Position numbers and translations under genes: made by a program. Positions 16,302 to 24,487 of a stretch of 26,213 nt of DNA are shown here, in pieces. The notes below the pieces were generated by a model. The model was not told the DNA's origin and searched no databases. It saw only the letters and a list, made by a program, of their open reading frames with translations. Numbering within the stretch: the first letter of the stretch is position 1; every line of letters begins with the position of its first letter. This DNA comes from Alphaproteobacteria bacterium UBA2966 (lineage in GTDB: Bacteria > Pseudomonadota > Alphaproteobacteria > UBA2966), in the NCBI GenBank assembly GCA_002348365.1, contig DEBC01000038.1, positions 26,754-52,966 of the forward strand. Reading direction: 5' to 3'.

Positions 16302-16317
16302 AACGCTTGATAGCGTT
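16302..16317. promoter_or_regulatory. Inverted repeat between divergent genes, candidate operator
   Basis: AACGCT-TGAT-AGCGTT is a perfect 6-base inverted repeat in the 86 bases separating the divergent ThDP-enzyme and MFS genes. A repressor binding here could control both. No regulator gene is adjacent. Confidence 0.4.
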
Positions 16318-16341
16318 CTTACCCTATCCACTCAAATGTGA

Positions 16342-17616
16342 ATGACGTTGAACGAATCCGAAAGTCCATCCGGCGGCGCAGTGACCACAGGCAGGGCCAT
16401 GCCACTGGCCTTGATGGGTGATCGCACATTCGTCGCCCTGTGGATGACGGGCGCCATCGTCAATGTCATTCGTTGGCTCGAGGTCTTGGCAATCGGTGTC
16501 TTCGCCTTCGATCTGACGGGGTCGCCTCTTGTCGTGTCGTTTCTGTTGCTGGTCCGCACTGTGCCCATGTCGGTGGTGGGGTTCTGGGTGGCCCTGTTGG
16601 CCGACAAAGTAGGCTCCCGCCTTCTGTTGCTCGTCATGTTGGCCACGATGATTCCGGTCTCCCTGGTGTTGGCCTGGCTGGTCTACGTTGGAGAGATCGA
16701 GATCTGGCATCTCACGATCGGCGTCATTTTTAGTGGATGCCTGCAAGCGGCGGATATGCCCGTGCGCCGAATTATGCTCGGGGAGGTGGCAGGCGTGGAG
16801 CGTGTCGGCGCCGCCATGTCCCTCGATTCGTCGACCAACCACATCACACGCCTGCTCGGACCCATCATGGGTGGCGTTGTCCTTGTTACAATGGGTCTGG
16901 ACGGTGCATTCGTGCTCAGCGCTGCACTCTACGTGCTTGCCATTGGACTGCTGCTCACGGTTCCCGCAGGCGAATCGTCTCCACCGTCCGCCGGGACATC
17001 GATCATCCGTAACCTGATCGAGGGGGTGCGCTTGGCCCGCGAGAGCCGGATGCTTGTCGGCGTCCTATGGGTCACCGTGATCCACAACATCTGTGGTTTC
17101 CCCTTCCTTTCCATGGTCCCGGTCATCGGCAAGGACGTTCTGGCCCTGGGGCCTGTGGAGGTCGGTCTGCTGACCGGTGCAGAAGGGGCCGGTGCTTTCG
17201 TGGGCGCGATGTTTGCCGCCGTCTTCGCGAGACCTCAGTGGTTTCTCCGGATTTATCTCTATGGCTCGGTGCTTGCCATGACCATGATCCTGCTGTTCGG
17301 CTTGTCGGGCACGGTGTTGCTATCTTCGATCGCAATGCCCATTGCCGGTTTGGGAGCCGCCGGCTTCGGGTCGATGCAGAGCGCGATCGTTTTCGCGTTC
17401 GCCCCGCCCCATCTCCGAGGACGATTGATGGGCGTCCTCGTTTTCTGCATCGGAGTCGGACCGCTCGGCTACCTGCAACTTGGATTGCTGGCCGATTGGT
17501 GGAACGCCTCGGCCGCTGTCACCATCGTCGCTATCGAAGGAATGATCGCCCTCGCGATCGTCATGGTGCGCTATCCGGAAATTCGCCGCGCGCTCGCGCC
17601 CGGCGAACAAAGCTGA
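16342..17616 (+). CDS. MFS transporter (12-helix, DHA3/enterobactin-exporter-like layout)
   Basis: This 424-residue inner-membrane permease has about 12 hydrophobic helices. The loop between helices 2 and 3 is VALLADKVGSRLLLLV, a version of the MFS G.LADR.G.R signature. The following loop carries ADMPVRRIMLGEVAG and AAMSLDSSTNHITRLLGPIMGG, typical of the EntS/MFS_3 exporter group. The second half repeats the pattern (FVGAMFAAVFARPQWFLR). Substrate and direction are unknown, but this group mainly exports. ATG at 16342 is used. The first 19 residues are hydrophilic, and an ATG at 16399 is an alternative. It is divergent from the ThDP enzyme and convergent with the LLM oxidoreductase, with only 6 bases between the stops. 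Confidence 0.88.
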   Translation: MTLNESESPSGGAVTTGRAMPLALMGDRTFVALWMTGAIVNVIRWLEVLAIGVFAFDLTGSPLVVSFLLLVRTVPMSVVGFWVALLADKVGSRLLLLVMLATMIPVSLVLAWLVYVGEIEIWHLTIGVIFSGCLQAADMPVRRIMLGEVAGVERVGAAMSLDSSTNHITRLLGPIMGGVVLVTMGLDGAFVLSAALYVLAIGLLLTVPAGESSPPSAGTSIIRNLIEGVRLARESRMLVGVLWVTVIHNICGFPFLSMVPVIGKDVLALGPVEVGLLTGAEGAGAFVGAMFAAVFARPQWFLRIYLYGSVLAMTMILLFGLSGTVLLSSIAMPIAGLGAAGFGSMQSAIVFAFAPPHLRGRLMGVLVFCIGVGPLGYLQLGLLADWWNASAAVTIVAIEGMIALAIVMVRYPEIRRALAPGEQS

Positions 17617-17622
17617 CTCGTT

Positions 17623-18666
17623 CTACTGCGCTGCTACTGCAGGCGTCAGTTGAAGAGCGTCCGCCAGAAGACGGTAACTGGTGCGCCGTACTTCCTCATC
17701 GTGGGTCCAGGTGACAATAGCCATCTCCTGGACACCGATCTCATCTGCCAGAGCATGCACTTTGGCCGCCACTTTGTCGGGAGTGCCCACGAAGGCCTCA
17801 TCCCGCAATTGCTGGAGCCGGGCTTCTTCATGCGGACCGAGCGGTTGCGCCGCCGCTGCCTCGGGCGAATCGATGGGCGTGAAGATGCCCCGGTCGCGGG
17901 AAAGCTGCCAGACCGCTCGCGACGTGAAGTGATGCTGTGCAGCGTCCTCTGAGTCCGCCGCAAGGCACCAGACGCAAAGTCCCGCGAGCGGCTCCGGGAA
18001 TCGCTCGCTGGGCTGGTAATTCTCAAAATAGAGGTCGATCGCTCGTTTACCGCCACGGCCATCCGTGAAGAACCAGGCGAAACAATAGGGCAGTCCAAAA
18101 TGGGCCGCCAGTTGTGCCCCGTAGTCGGAGCTACCCAGAATCCACACTTCCGGCTCCGTGTCCGCCTGTGGATACGCCTTGACCATGCCGAAGGGGTGGT
18201 TTTCGCGCAACGGCTCACCGTAAACCCAGGCCATGAGATCGCGCACGTCCGCTGGAAAATGTTCGGCACGCTCGTGCGCCATGGGATTGAGGGCGAAGGC
18301 GGTGCGGCCATCGGACCCTGGCGCCCGACCCAGCCCGAGATCGATTCGGCCCGGCGCCAGCGCATCGAGCACCCGAAACTGCTCGGCGACCTTGAAAGGC
18401 GAGTAATGCGGCAACATCACGCCCGCGCTTCCGATTCGAATGCGATCGGTCTTTGCAGCGATTGCCGCGATCAGGATTTCGGGTGCCGTACCGAGGATCG
18501 TGGGGTGACTGTGATGCTCGGACACCCAGAATCGGGCATAGCCCAATTCCTCGCACAACTGTGCCAGCACGACCGTATCGCGAATGGACTCAGGTTGGGG
18601 GCGGCCGACAACGGCAATCGATTGATCGAGGGCGGAGATGCGAATGGGTGTGGTTCCTTCTGTCAA
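17623..18666 (-). CDS. LLM-class flavin-dependent oxidoreductase, MsnO8-like
   Basis: This 347-residue bacterial-luciferase-like protein should use reduced FMN (from NADPH or F420-type donors in the wider family) for an oxygenase or oxidoreductase reaction. The TIM-barrel signatures of the MsnO8 subgroup are present in order: YARFWVSEHHSHPTILGTAP, ILIAAIAAKTDRIRIGSAGV, MLPHYSPFKVAEQFRVLDAL, PGRIDLGLGRAPGSD, WILGSSDYGAQLAA, then FVGTPDKVAAKV. The substrate is unknown. It is the last gene of the pntA-pntB-SDR-LLM operon, 9 bases after the SDR stop. The start is unusual. The frame opens with TTG at 18666, which has no ribosome binding site, while AGAAGGA lies inside the frame 9 bases before an ATT codon, so a rare ATT start is possible. 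Confidence 0.86.
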   Translation of the reverse strand: MTEGTTPIRISALDQSIAVVGRPQPESIRDTVVLAQLCEELGYARFWVSEHHSHPTILGTAPEILIAAIAAKTDRIRIGSAGVMLPHYSPFKVAEQFRVLDALAPGRIDLGLGRAPGSDGRTAFALNPMAHERAEHFPADVRDLMAWVYGEPLRENHPFGMVKAYPQADTEPEVWILGSSDYGAQLAAHFGLPYCFAWFFTDGRGGKRAIDLYFENYQPSERFPEPLAGLCVWCLAADSEDAAQHHFTSRAVWQLSRDRGIFTPIDSPEAAAAQPLGPHEEARLQQLRDEAFVGTPDKVAAKVHALADEIGVQEMAIVTWTHDEEVRRTSYRLLADALQLTPAVAAQ

Positions 18667-18675
18667 TTTTGTCGC

Positions 18676-19449
18676 TTACAGCGCCATACTCTGGCCACCG
18701 TTCACGTCGAGCGAAACGCCGGTCACGAAGCTTGCCTCTTCGGAGGCCAGATAGGCAATCGCCGCGGCCACATCCTCGATCTGACCATGCCGGCGCATGG
18801 GGATCGACTGAACCACCCGCTCCCGCTCTTCGGGAGTCTGACGCTCGGCAAGCAATCCCTCGAGGCGAGGCGTCAGAATGGCGCCGGGACAAACCGCGTT
18901 GCAGGTGATTCCGTGGGGCCCGAACTCCTGCGCGATCTGAAGGGTGAAGGCCTGCACAGCTCCTTTGGCCGCGACATAATTCGCCCCGGCGAACAAACTA
19001 CCGTAGCGCCCGGCCTTGGAACCCGTATTGACGATGCGCCCATAGCCCGCACTGATCATATGGGGCACCACGGCCCGCGTCAGACGCACGGCAGTATTAA
19101 TATTCGCGTCCAACACACGCGACCAATCCTCATCGGACTGCTCCAGGAACTTGAACGGAGTATGGAGTGAACCGCCGACGTTATTTACGAGAACGTCGAT
19201 GCGTCCGTGCTCCGCGACAAGTTTCTCGACCGCCACGGGAATGGCCTCGCTGTCAGTCATATCGATTTCAAGAGTCGCCAGGCTGAAACCTCTCGAAGCC
19301 GCTTCGTCGCTCGCCTCGTGGAGCATTGTAGGATCGCGGTCCCAGATGGCGACAGTTCCACCCTCGGCGGCGAGGCGCAGCGCGATGCCGCGGCCAATAC
19401 CACCACCACCGGCGGAGATCAGAACAACCCGGTTTTCGAAACGTCTCAT
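18676..19449 (-). CDS. SDR-family oxidoreductase
   Basis: This is a 257-residue classical short-chain dehydrogenase. The cofactor loop is SAGGGGIGRG (12-21), a variant of TGxxxGIG. Acidic IWDRD follows the second strand (D37), which favours NAD over NADP by the usual rule. NNVGG is at 89-93. The catalytic set is S144 (VNTGSKAG), Y158 and K162 (NYVAAKGAV). The C-terminus (EEASFVTGVSLDVNGGQSMA) is the normal FabG-type ending. It acts in the cytoplasm on a hydroxyl/keto substrate that cannot be named from sequence. It sits 7 bases after pntB and 9 bases before the LLM gene, so it belongs to the pnt operon. The ATG at 19449 lacks a strong ribosome binding site, consistent with coupling to pntB translation. 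Confidence 0.92.
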   Translation of the reverse strand: MRRFENRVVLISAGGGGIGRGIALRLAAEGGTVAIWDRDPTMLHEASDEAASRGFSLATLEIDMTDSEAIPVAVEKLVAEHGRIDVLVNNVGGSLHTPFKFLEQSDEDWSRVLDANINTAVRLTRAVVPHMISAGYGRIVNTGSKAGRYGSLFAGANYVAAKGAVQAFTLQIAQEFGPHGITCNAVCPGAILTPRLEGLLAERQTPEERERVVQSIPMRRHGQIEDVAAAIAYLASEEASFVTGVSLDVNGGQSMAL

Positions 19450-19456
19450 ATCCGGA

Positions 19457-20911
19457 TCAATTCGTCAGGTGACTGAGGACGGTTTGCACGCTCTCCTTGG
19501 CATCGCCGAACAACATGCGGGAGTTTTCCTTGAAGAACAGGGGGTTCTCCACGCCTGCATAGCCGGTTGCCATGCTTCGCTTGAGCACGACAACGGTCCG
19601 TGCGTTCCACACCTCGAGGATGGGCATGCCTGCGATCGGACTGTTCGGATCCTCGGCGGCACCGGGGTTGACGATATCGTTGGCACCGATCACCAGCACG
19701 GCATCGGTCTCGGGAAAATCTTCGTTGATGTCGTCCATCTCCAGAACGATATCGTAGGGCACCTTGGCATCCGCGAGCAGCACATTCATGTGCCCGGGAA
19801 GGCGGCCCGCCACGGGATGAATCCCGAATCGGACGTTTGTGCCGCCGGCACGAAGCTTTTCCACAACGTCGCTGACGGCGTTTTGAGCCTGGGCTACCGC
19901 CATGCCATAACCCGGTACGATGATCACGTTCTTGGCGTTGGCGAGCAGGTCCGCGGTCTCCTCGTGCGTGGTCGCTACGGCCTCACCATCGATTCCGGCA
20001 GTGATGGTGCCTCCTTCGGTCCCGAATCCGCCCAGGATGACGCTGACGAAGTTCCGGTTCATTGCCCGGCACATGATGTAGCTCAGAATTGCGCCGCTCG
20101 ATCCCACCAACGCGCCCGTGACAATGAGCAGATCGTTGCCCAGCATGAAGCCGGTGGCAGCCGCTGCCCAGCCCGAATAGCTGTTGAGGACCGAGACGAC
20201 CACAGGCATGTCCGCTCCGCCGATCGCAAGGACGAAGTGAATGCCCAACAGGCCGCCCAGCACAATCACGACCAGTATCAGCAGCAACCCAAACGAACCC
20301 AGCGGCAGCAGTGCCGGATTCTGGCTGATCGGACCGAGGAGCGATGGACCCGGCACCGCGCCGTTCCCAGCGAGAAGGAATTCGTACGCCAGCCACAACA
20401 ATGCGACTGCAACCAGAAGATTGAGCCAGTTGCGGCCGGGCAAAAGCAAGGGTCGCCCGGAAATGAGCGCCTGCAATTTTGCGAAGGCGACGACTGAGCC
20501 TGTGAACGTAACGATTCCGATCAATACACTCAGATAGATTTCCACATCGAGAATGATGAGTTCGGCGCGTGTCAGCTCGAAGGAAGGATTGAGGTGGCTG
20601 GCAATCGCGACCAGCACAGCCGCGAGCCCGACCATGCTGTTCAGCATGGCCACGAGCTGGGGCATTTGTGTCATTTCGACCCGGAGCGCGATGGTCACGC
20701 CCAGGATGCCTCCAACTGTGACAGCGGGTATCAGCACCGCATAATTTGTCACGTTCCCGGTCATCGCGGTCGCGACGATCGCGATCGCCATACCGATGAT
20801 CCCGTAGACGTTGCCGCGCCGAGCAGTTTCCTGGTGGCTGAGGCCACCGAGGCTCAGGATGAACAGGATGCTCGCGCCGATATACGAGACTGCCAGAAGT
20901 CCGCTTGTCAT
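19457..20911 (-). CDS. pntB: NAD(P) transhydrogenase subunit beta
   Basis: PntB is the membrane and NADP-binding subunit of the proton-translocating transhydrogenase, which uses the proton gradient to make NADPH from NADH. The 484-residue protein has about nine hydrophobic helices in the first 290 residues (including ALRVEMTQMPQLVAMLNSMV and GADMPVVVSVLNSYSGWAAA). The Rossmann-like NADP domain III follows, with VIIVPGYGMAVAQAQ, FGIHPVAGRLPGHMNVLLAD, VLVIGANDIVNPGA and VLKRSMATGYAGVENPLFF, all near-invariant in the family. The open frame reaches 21013, but homology starts at MTSGLLAVSY, so the ATG at 20911 is the start, 10 bases after the pntA stop. The SDR gene follows after 7 bases. Confidence 0.96.
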   Translation of the reverse strand: MTSGLLAVSYIGASILFILSLGGLSHQETARRGNVYGIIGMAIAIVATAMTGNVTNYAVLIPAVTVGGILGVTIALRVEMTQMPQLVAMLNSMVGLAAVLVAIASHLNPSFELTRAELIILDVEIYLSVLIGIVTFTGSVVAFAKLQALISGRPLLLPGRNWLNLLVAVALLWLAYEFLLAGNGAVPGPSLLGPISQNPALLPLGSFGLLLILVVIVLGGLLGIHFVLAIGGADMPVVVSVLNSYSGWAAAATGFMLGNDLLIVTGALVGSSGAILSYIMCRAMNRNFVSVILGGFGTEGGTITAGIDGEAVATTHEETADLLANAKNVIIVPGYGMAVAQAQNAVSDVVEKLRAGGTNVRFGIHPVAGRLPGHMNVLLADAKVPYDIVLEMDDINEDFPETDAVLVIGANDIVNPGAAEDPNSPIAGMPILEVWNARTVVVLKRSMATGYAGVENPLFFKENSRMLFGDAKESVQTVLSHLTN

Positions 20912-20921
20912 CGTTTCACGC

Positions 20922-22481
20922 TCAACTCTTCCGGAACATCTGCAGCATGCGCTGGGTGACCACGAAGCCCCCCGCGATGTTGATGGTGGCAATGACAATT
21001 GCCGCCGTCGCAAGGACCGTAATCACCGTCGAGGAATTCGAGACCATCAATAAGGGCCCGACAATCACGATCCCGCTGATGGCGTTGGTCACACTCATCA
21101 GAGGCGTGTGCAATGCCGGCGTCACGTTCCAGATAACCTGCCAGCCCACGAAGCACGACAGGACGAAAATCGTGAAGTGCACCATGAATGATGTCGGCGC
21201 ATAAAGGCCGATGCCGTAAAGGATCGCCCCCCCAATCAGCATGGTGATAACGGACTTGATACCGTCATGCAGACCCTTTTCGGGAGGATCTTCACCGGGT
21301 TCCTCTGTCGCGGGTGGGGGCGCCGGAATGGGGGTAACCGCGGGCGCGGGCGGAGGCCACGTCACGTCGCCGTTCCGGATCACCGTCGCGCCGCGGATGA
21401 GGTCGTCTTCCATGTTTACGAAGATCTGACCATCCTTTTCAGGCGTCAGATCGTCGAGAAGATACCAGAGATTGTTCGCATATAGCTGGCTCGACTGGGT
21501 CGCCATACGGCTGGGCAGGTCCGTGTATCCGATGATGGACACGCCGTGCCGCACCGCCACGTCACCCGGAACCGTGAGTTCACAATTGCCGCCCTGCTCC
21601 GCCGCCAGGTCCACGATTACCGAACCATCCTGCATGCTCTCGACCATACCCGCCGTGATCAGGCGAGGCGCCGGCTTCCCGGGGATCAGCGCCGTGGTGA
21701 TGATGACATCGACTTCCATGGCCTGGTGGGCGAATAGATCCATTTCCGCCTTGATGAATTCCTCGCTCATGACCTTGGCGTAGCCACCCTCACCGGAGCC
21801 GTCCTCCTCGAATGCAAGCTCCAGGAATTCGGCCCCCAGGCTCTCGACCTGTTGCCGAACCTCCGGGCGGGTATCGAAGGCGCGGACGATGGCACCCATC
21901 CGAGCGCCGGCGCCGATTGCCGACAATCCCGACACGCCGGCGCCGATGACCATGATCTTGGCCGGCGGCACGTTCCCGGCGGCTGTTGTCTGGCCACCGA
22001 AGAAACGCCCGAACCGGTTGGTCGCCTCGACCACGGCACGGTATCCGGCAATATTCGCCATGGAACTGAGTGCATCGCATTTCTGCGCTCGAGAGATGCG
22101 CGGAATGGTGTCCATCGCGAGAATTGTGCCGTTCCGTGCCCGCAGACGGCCCATGAGGTCTTCATTCTGGGCAGGCCAGATAAAACTGATCAGGTGCCCG
22201 TTGTCCTTGAGCATCTCGGACTCATGAAGGCCGAGCGCCGGGTGAGGTTCCGGACCGCGTACCTTGAGAACGATGTCCGCCTTTTGCCACAGATCGCGGG
22301 CCTCTTCCACGATCTCGGCACCGGCCTCGCGATAGGCTTCATCCGTGAATTGCGCCGCAGCACCGGCACCCGTTTCCACGGCGACGGAATATCCGAGCTT
22401 CTGCAGACGCTCTGCACTGTCGGGAGTGGCCGCGACCCGGCGTTCCTCCCTATGTACCTCTTTGGGCACACCGATCAGCAT
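20922..22481 (-). CDS. pntA: NAD(P) transhydrogenase subunit alpha (fused, full-length type)
   Basis: PntA carries the NAD-binding domain I and part of the membrane domain of the transhydrogenase. The 519-residue product is the fused E. coli-like form, whereas many alphaproteobacteria split it into PntAA and PntAB. Domain I runs from MLIGVPKEVHREERRVAATP through VIGAGVSGLSAIGAGARMGA (NAD loop), RPEVRQQVESLGAEF and VIVDLAAEQGGNCELT. A proline/glutamate-rich linker follows at about 385-410, then four helices with PALHTPLMSVTNAISGI and the C-terminal signature GGFVVTQRMLQMFRKS. A strong ribosome binding site (GAGGAGAAGG, complement of 22484-22493) precedes the ATG. It is the first gene of a four-gene operon. 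Confidence 0.96.
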   Translation of the reverse strand: MLIGVPKEVHREERRVAATPDSAERLQKLGYSVAVETGAGAAAQFTDEAYREAGAEIVEEARDLWQKADIVLKVRGPEPHPALGLHESEMLKDNGHLISFIWPAQNEDLMGRLRARNGTILAMDTIPRISRAQKCDALSSMANIAGYRAVVEATNRFGRFFGGQTTAAGNVPPAKIMVIGAGVSGLSAIGAGARMGAIVRAFDTRPEVRQQVESLGAEFLELAFEEDGSGEGGYAKVMSEEFIKAEMDLFAHQAMEVDVIITTALIPGKPAPRLITAGMVESMQDGSVIVDLAAEQGGNCELTVPGDVAVRHGVSIIGYTDLPSRMATQSSQLYANNLWYLLDDLTPEKDGQIFVNMEDDLIRGATVIRNGDVTWPPPAPAVTPIPAPPPATEEPGEDPPEKGLHDGIKSVITMLIGGAILYGIGLYAPTSFMVHFTIFVLSCFVGWQVIWNVTPALHTPLMSVTNAISGIVIVGPLLMVSNSSTVITVLATAAIVIATINIAGGFVVTQRMLQMFRKS

Positions 22482-22589
22482 GACCTTCTCCTCAATCCTA
22501 ACCGCATGCGCTCTCGGGCCAGCTTCGAGTCGAAACGTCGACTACAGACGCCACGCGTCAGTTTTGGGGAACGCTGAAATGATGCGGAC

Positions 22590-22609
22590 CGATCACGCCC
22601 CAGTGATCG
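22590..22609. promoter_or_regulatory. Inverted repeat, candidate operator
   Basis: CGATCAC (22590-22596) is matched by GTGATCG (22603-22609) with a 6-base spacer, giving perfect 7-base arms about 110 bases upstream of pntA. It could be a dimeric repressor site or a small hairpin. Confidence 0.4.
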
Positions 22610-22659
22610 TTGTCATCCACATAGTCGAAAAACGGCAGAAGATCAAATCCTTGAGGGTG

Positions 22660-22676
22660 ACGAACGGTGCGTTCGT
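22660..22676. promoter_or_regulatory. Second inverted repeat in the pntA/TPR intergenic region
   Basis: ACGAAC (22660-22665) is matched by GTTCGT (22671-22676) with a 5-base spacer. It has a different sequence from the repeat at 22590, so if both are operators they serve different proteins. Confidence 0.35.
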
Positions 22677-22790
22677 GTCATGAATTCCAACTATGTGCGA
22701 CGGGGCATTCCAATAACGTCGGTTGTCCAGCAAGCCCTGCGAAGTGAACGAAGCATGTGATAGTTTCCTGCGCAGAGAAAACGCGAGACA

Positions 22791-22796
22791 GGGAGG
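22791..22796 (+). promoter_or_regulatory. Ribosome binding site selecting a GTG start
   Basis: GGGAGG lies 5 bases before GTG at 22802. The in-frame ATG at 22757 has no such site, so GTG is the likely start of the TPR gene. Confidence 0.65.
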
Positions 22797-22801
22797 TCAT
22801 C

Positions 22802-24454
22802 GTGGACTATTTCGATCTGGGAACTTATGGACGGGCCATCACGACGAGTTCGGAGGAAGCCCAGCTCTGGTTTGATCGAGGACTGAACTGGGTGTTCGCG
22901 TACAACCATGGTGAGGCCGTCGAATGTTTCCGCAAGGCGATCGAGGCAGATCCGGGCTGCGCGATGGCCCACTGGGGTGTCGCCTACGCTATCGGACCCA
23001 ACTACAACCTGCCCTGGCATCTCTACGATCCCGACGGACGAGCGAAGGCACTCGCCGGCGCCTATGACGCGACCCAACTGGCGCTTGAGTACGTCGACGG
23101 CACCACACCTGTAGAACAGGCACTGATCAACGCACTTCCGGCCCGCTACCCCCAACGCGAACCGATCGACGATCTGTCGCCATGGGACAAAGATTTCACA
23201 ATCGCTATGCGCGCGGTCTTGGCGGACCATCCTGATGACCTGGAGATCCGCTCGGTCTTTGTCGAGGCAATCATGAACGAGACCCCGTGGAAGATGTGGG
23301 ATCTTCAGACCGGCGAAGTGGCAGAGGATGCCAGGACCGTAGAGGCCCGCGAAGTTCTGGAAAGCGCTTTCCGCGAGCTACCCGCCAGCTGGGATCACCC
23401 CGGCCTCCTGCACCTGTACGTCCATTTGATGGAGATGTCGCCATTCCCCGAACTGGCACTGCGGGCAGGCGACCAGCTTCGGTCCATCATGCCGGATGGC
23501 GGTCACTTGACCCACATGCCCACACACATTGACGTGTTGTGCGGCAACTATCGCGATGTCGTCGTCTACAACCAGGAGGCCATCGTCGCGGACCGAAAGT
23601 ATCTGGAACATGCAGGCGCGCTGAATGTCTACTCGATGTATCGCACCCACAACCACCATTTCGCGATCTACGGTGCCATGTTTCTGGGTCAGTTCACACC
23701 GGCCATCGAGGCCGCACAGGAACTGATCGATACGACACCGGAAGACCTTCTGCTCGTCCCGTCGCCGCCGATGGCGGACTTCATCGAAGGATACCTGTCG
23801 ATGAAGCAGCACGTTCTGATCCGCTTCGGGAAGTGGCAGGAGATTGTCGACCAGGATCCGCCCGAAAATCAGGAACTCTACTGCTCCACGACAGCAATGA
23901 TGCTTTATGCGAAATCGGTTGCGCACTCTGCCATGGGCCACGTCGAAGAGGCTGAGCGCGAGAAAAAGGCTTTCCTGGAAGCGAAGAAGAAGGTTCCGGA
24001 TAGCCGCCGGGTGCACAACAACACCGTGGAGGACCTACTCGAGATCGCGGAAGAGATGCTCAATGGAGAGCTGGAGTACCGCCGCGGCAACTACGACGCC
24101 GCGTTCGCACACCTTCGCAAGTCGGTCGAGCTGGACGATGCCCTGCCCTACGACGAACCCTGGGGCTGGATGCAGCCGACGCGCCATGCTCTCGGTGCCT
24201 TGCTTTTGGAACAGGAACGCATTGAGGAAGCGGAGGCGGTTTACCGGGAAGACCTCGGCCTCGATCAAACGCTAAGCCGGGCCTGTCAACATCCCGGGAA
24301 TCTTTGGAGCCTGCACGGGTTGCACGAATGCCTGACCCGGCGTGGCGAAACGGTTGAATCGGTCCATATCAAGCAGCAGCTGGACCAGGCTCTCGCGCGT
24401 GCAGAAGTACAGGTCCACGCCTCCTGCTATTGCCGACAGAAGGCAGCGGCCTAA
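22802..24454 (+). CDS. Tetratricopeptide-repeat protein (TTC38-like family)
   Basis: This is a 550-residue, apparently soluble protein without signal peptide. The N-terminal signature LWFDRGLNWVFAYNHGEAVE with CFRKAIEADPGCAMAHWGVA and YAIGPNYN is the first TPR-like repeat of a widespread family resembling animal TTC38. Further helical repeats follow to the end (for example AFAHLRKSVELDDA, RIEEAEAVYRED). Conserved-looking histidine clusters occur in the middle (GGHLTHMPTHIDVLCGNY and YRTHNHHFAIYG), and the C-terminus has HASCYCR. The family has no established biochemical role that I know of. The repeats suggest a protein-protein scaffold, and the His/Cys clusters suggest possible metal binding. 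The pirin gene follows after 33 bases on the same strand, so co-transcription is likely. Confidence 0.82.
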   Translation: MDYFDLGTYGRAITTSSEEAQLWFDRGLNWVFAYNHGEAVECFRKAIEADPGCAMAHWGVAYAIGPNYNLPWHLYDPDGRAKALAGAYDATQLALEYVDGTTPVEQALINALPARYPQREPIDDLSPWDKDFTIAMRAVLADHPDDLEIRSVFVEAIMNETPWKMWDLQTGEVAEDARTVEAREVLESAFRELPASWDHPGLLHLYVHLMEMSPFPELALRAGDQLRSIMPDGGHLTHMPTHIDVLCGNYRDVVVYNQEAIVADRKYLEHAGALNVYSMYRTHNHHFAIYGAMFLGQFTPAIEAAQELIDTTPEDLLLVPSPPMADFIEGYLSMKQHVLIRFGKWQEIVDQDPPENQELYCSTTAMMLYAKSVAHSAMGHVEEAEREKKAFLEAKKKVPDSRRVHNNTVEDLLEIAEEMLNGELEYRRGNYDAAFAHLRKSVELDDALPYDEPWGWMQPTRHALGALLLEQERIEEAEAVYREDLGLDQTLSRACQHPGNLWSLHGLHECLTRRGETVESVHIKQQLDQALARAEVQVHASCYCRQKAAA

Positions 24455-24487
24455 ATTATCGGAGCATCCTCCGTAAACGAGAAACGA

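Larger units (their letters stand above)
22482..22801. other. 320-base divergent intergenic region between pntA and the TPR gene
   Basis: No convincing gene is seen. It should hold the promoters of both divergent transcripts. It contains two inverted repeats (listed separately) and the ribosome binding sites of both genes at its edges. Confidence 0.6.

Noticed and set aside
18100..20497. Long plus-strand open frames (18100-19170 and 19151-20497)
   Set aside because: They are antisense to the LLM, SDR and pntB genes, which have unmistakable family motifs. The translations are rich in Arg, His and Gln without structure.
20912..21013. Upstream extension of pntB
   Set aside because: It overlaps the end of pntA in another frame, and family homology starts at MTSGLLAVSY.
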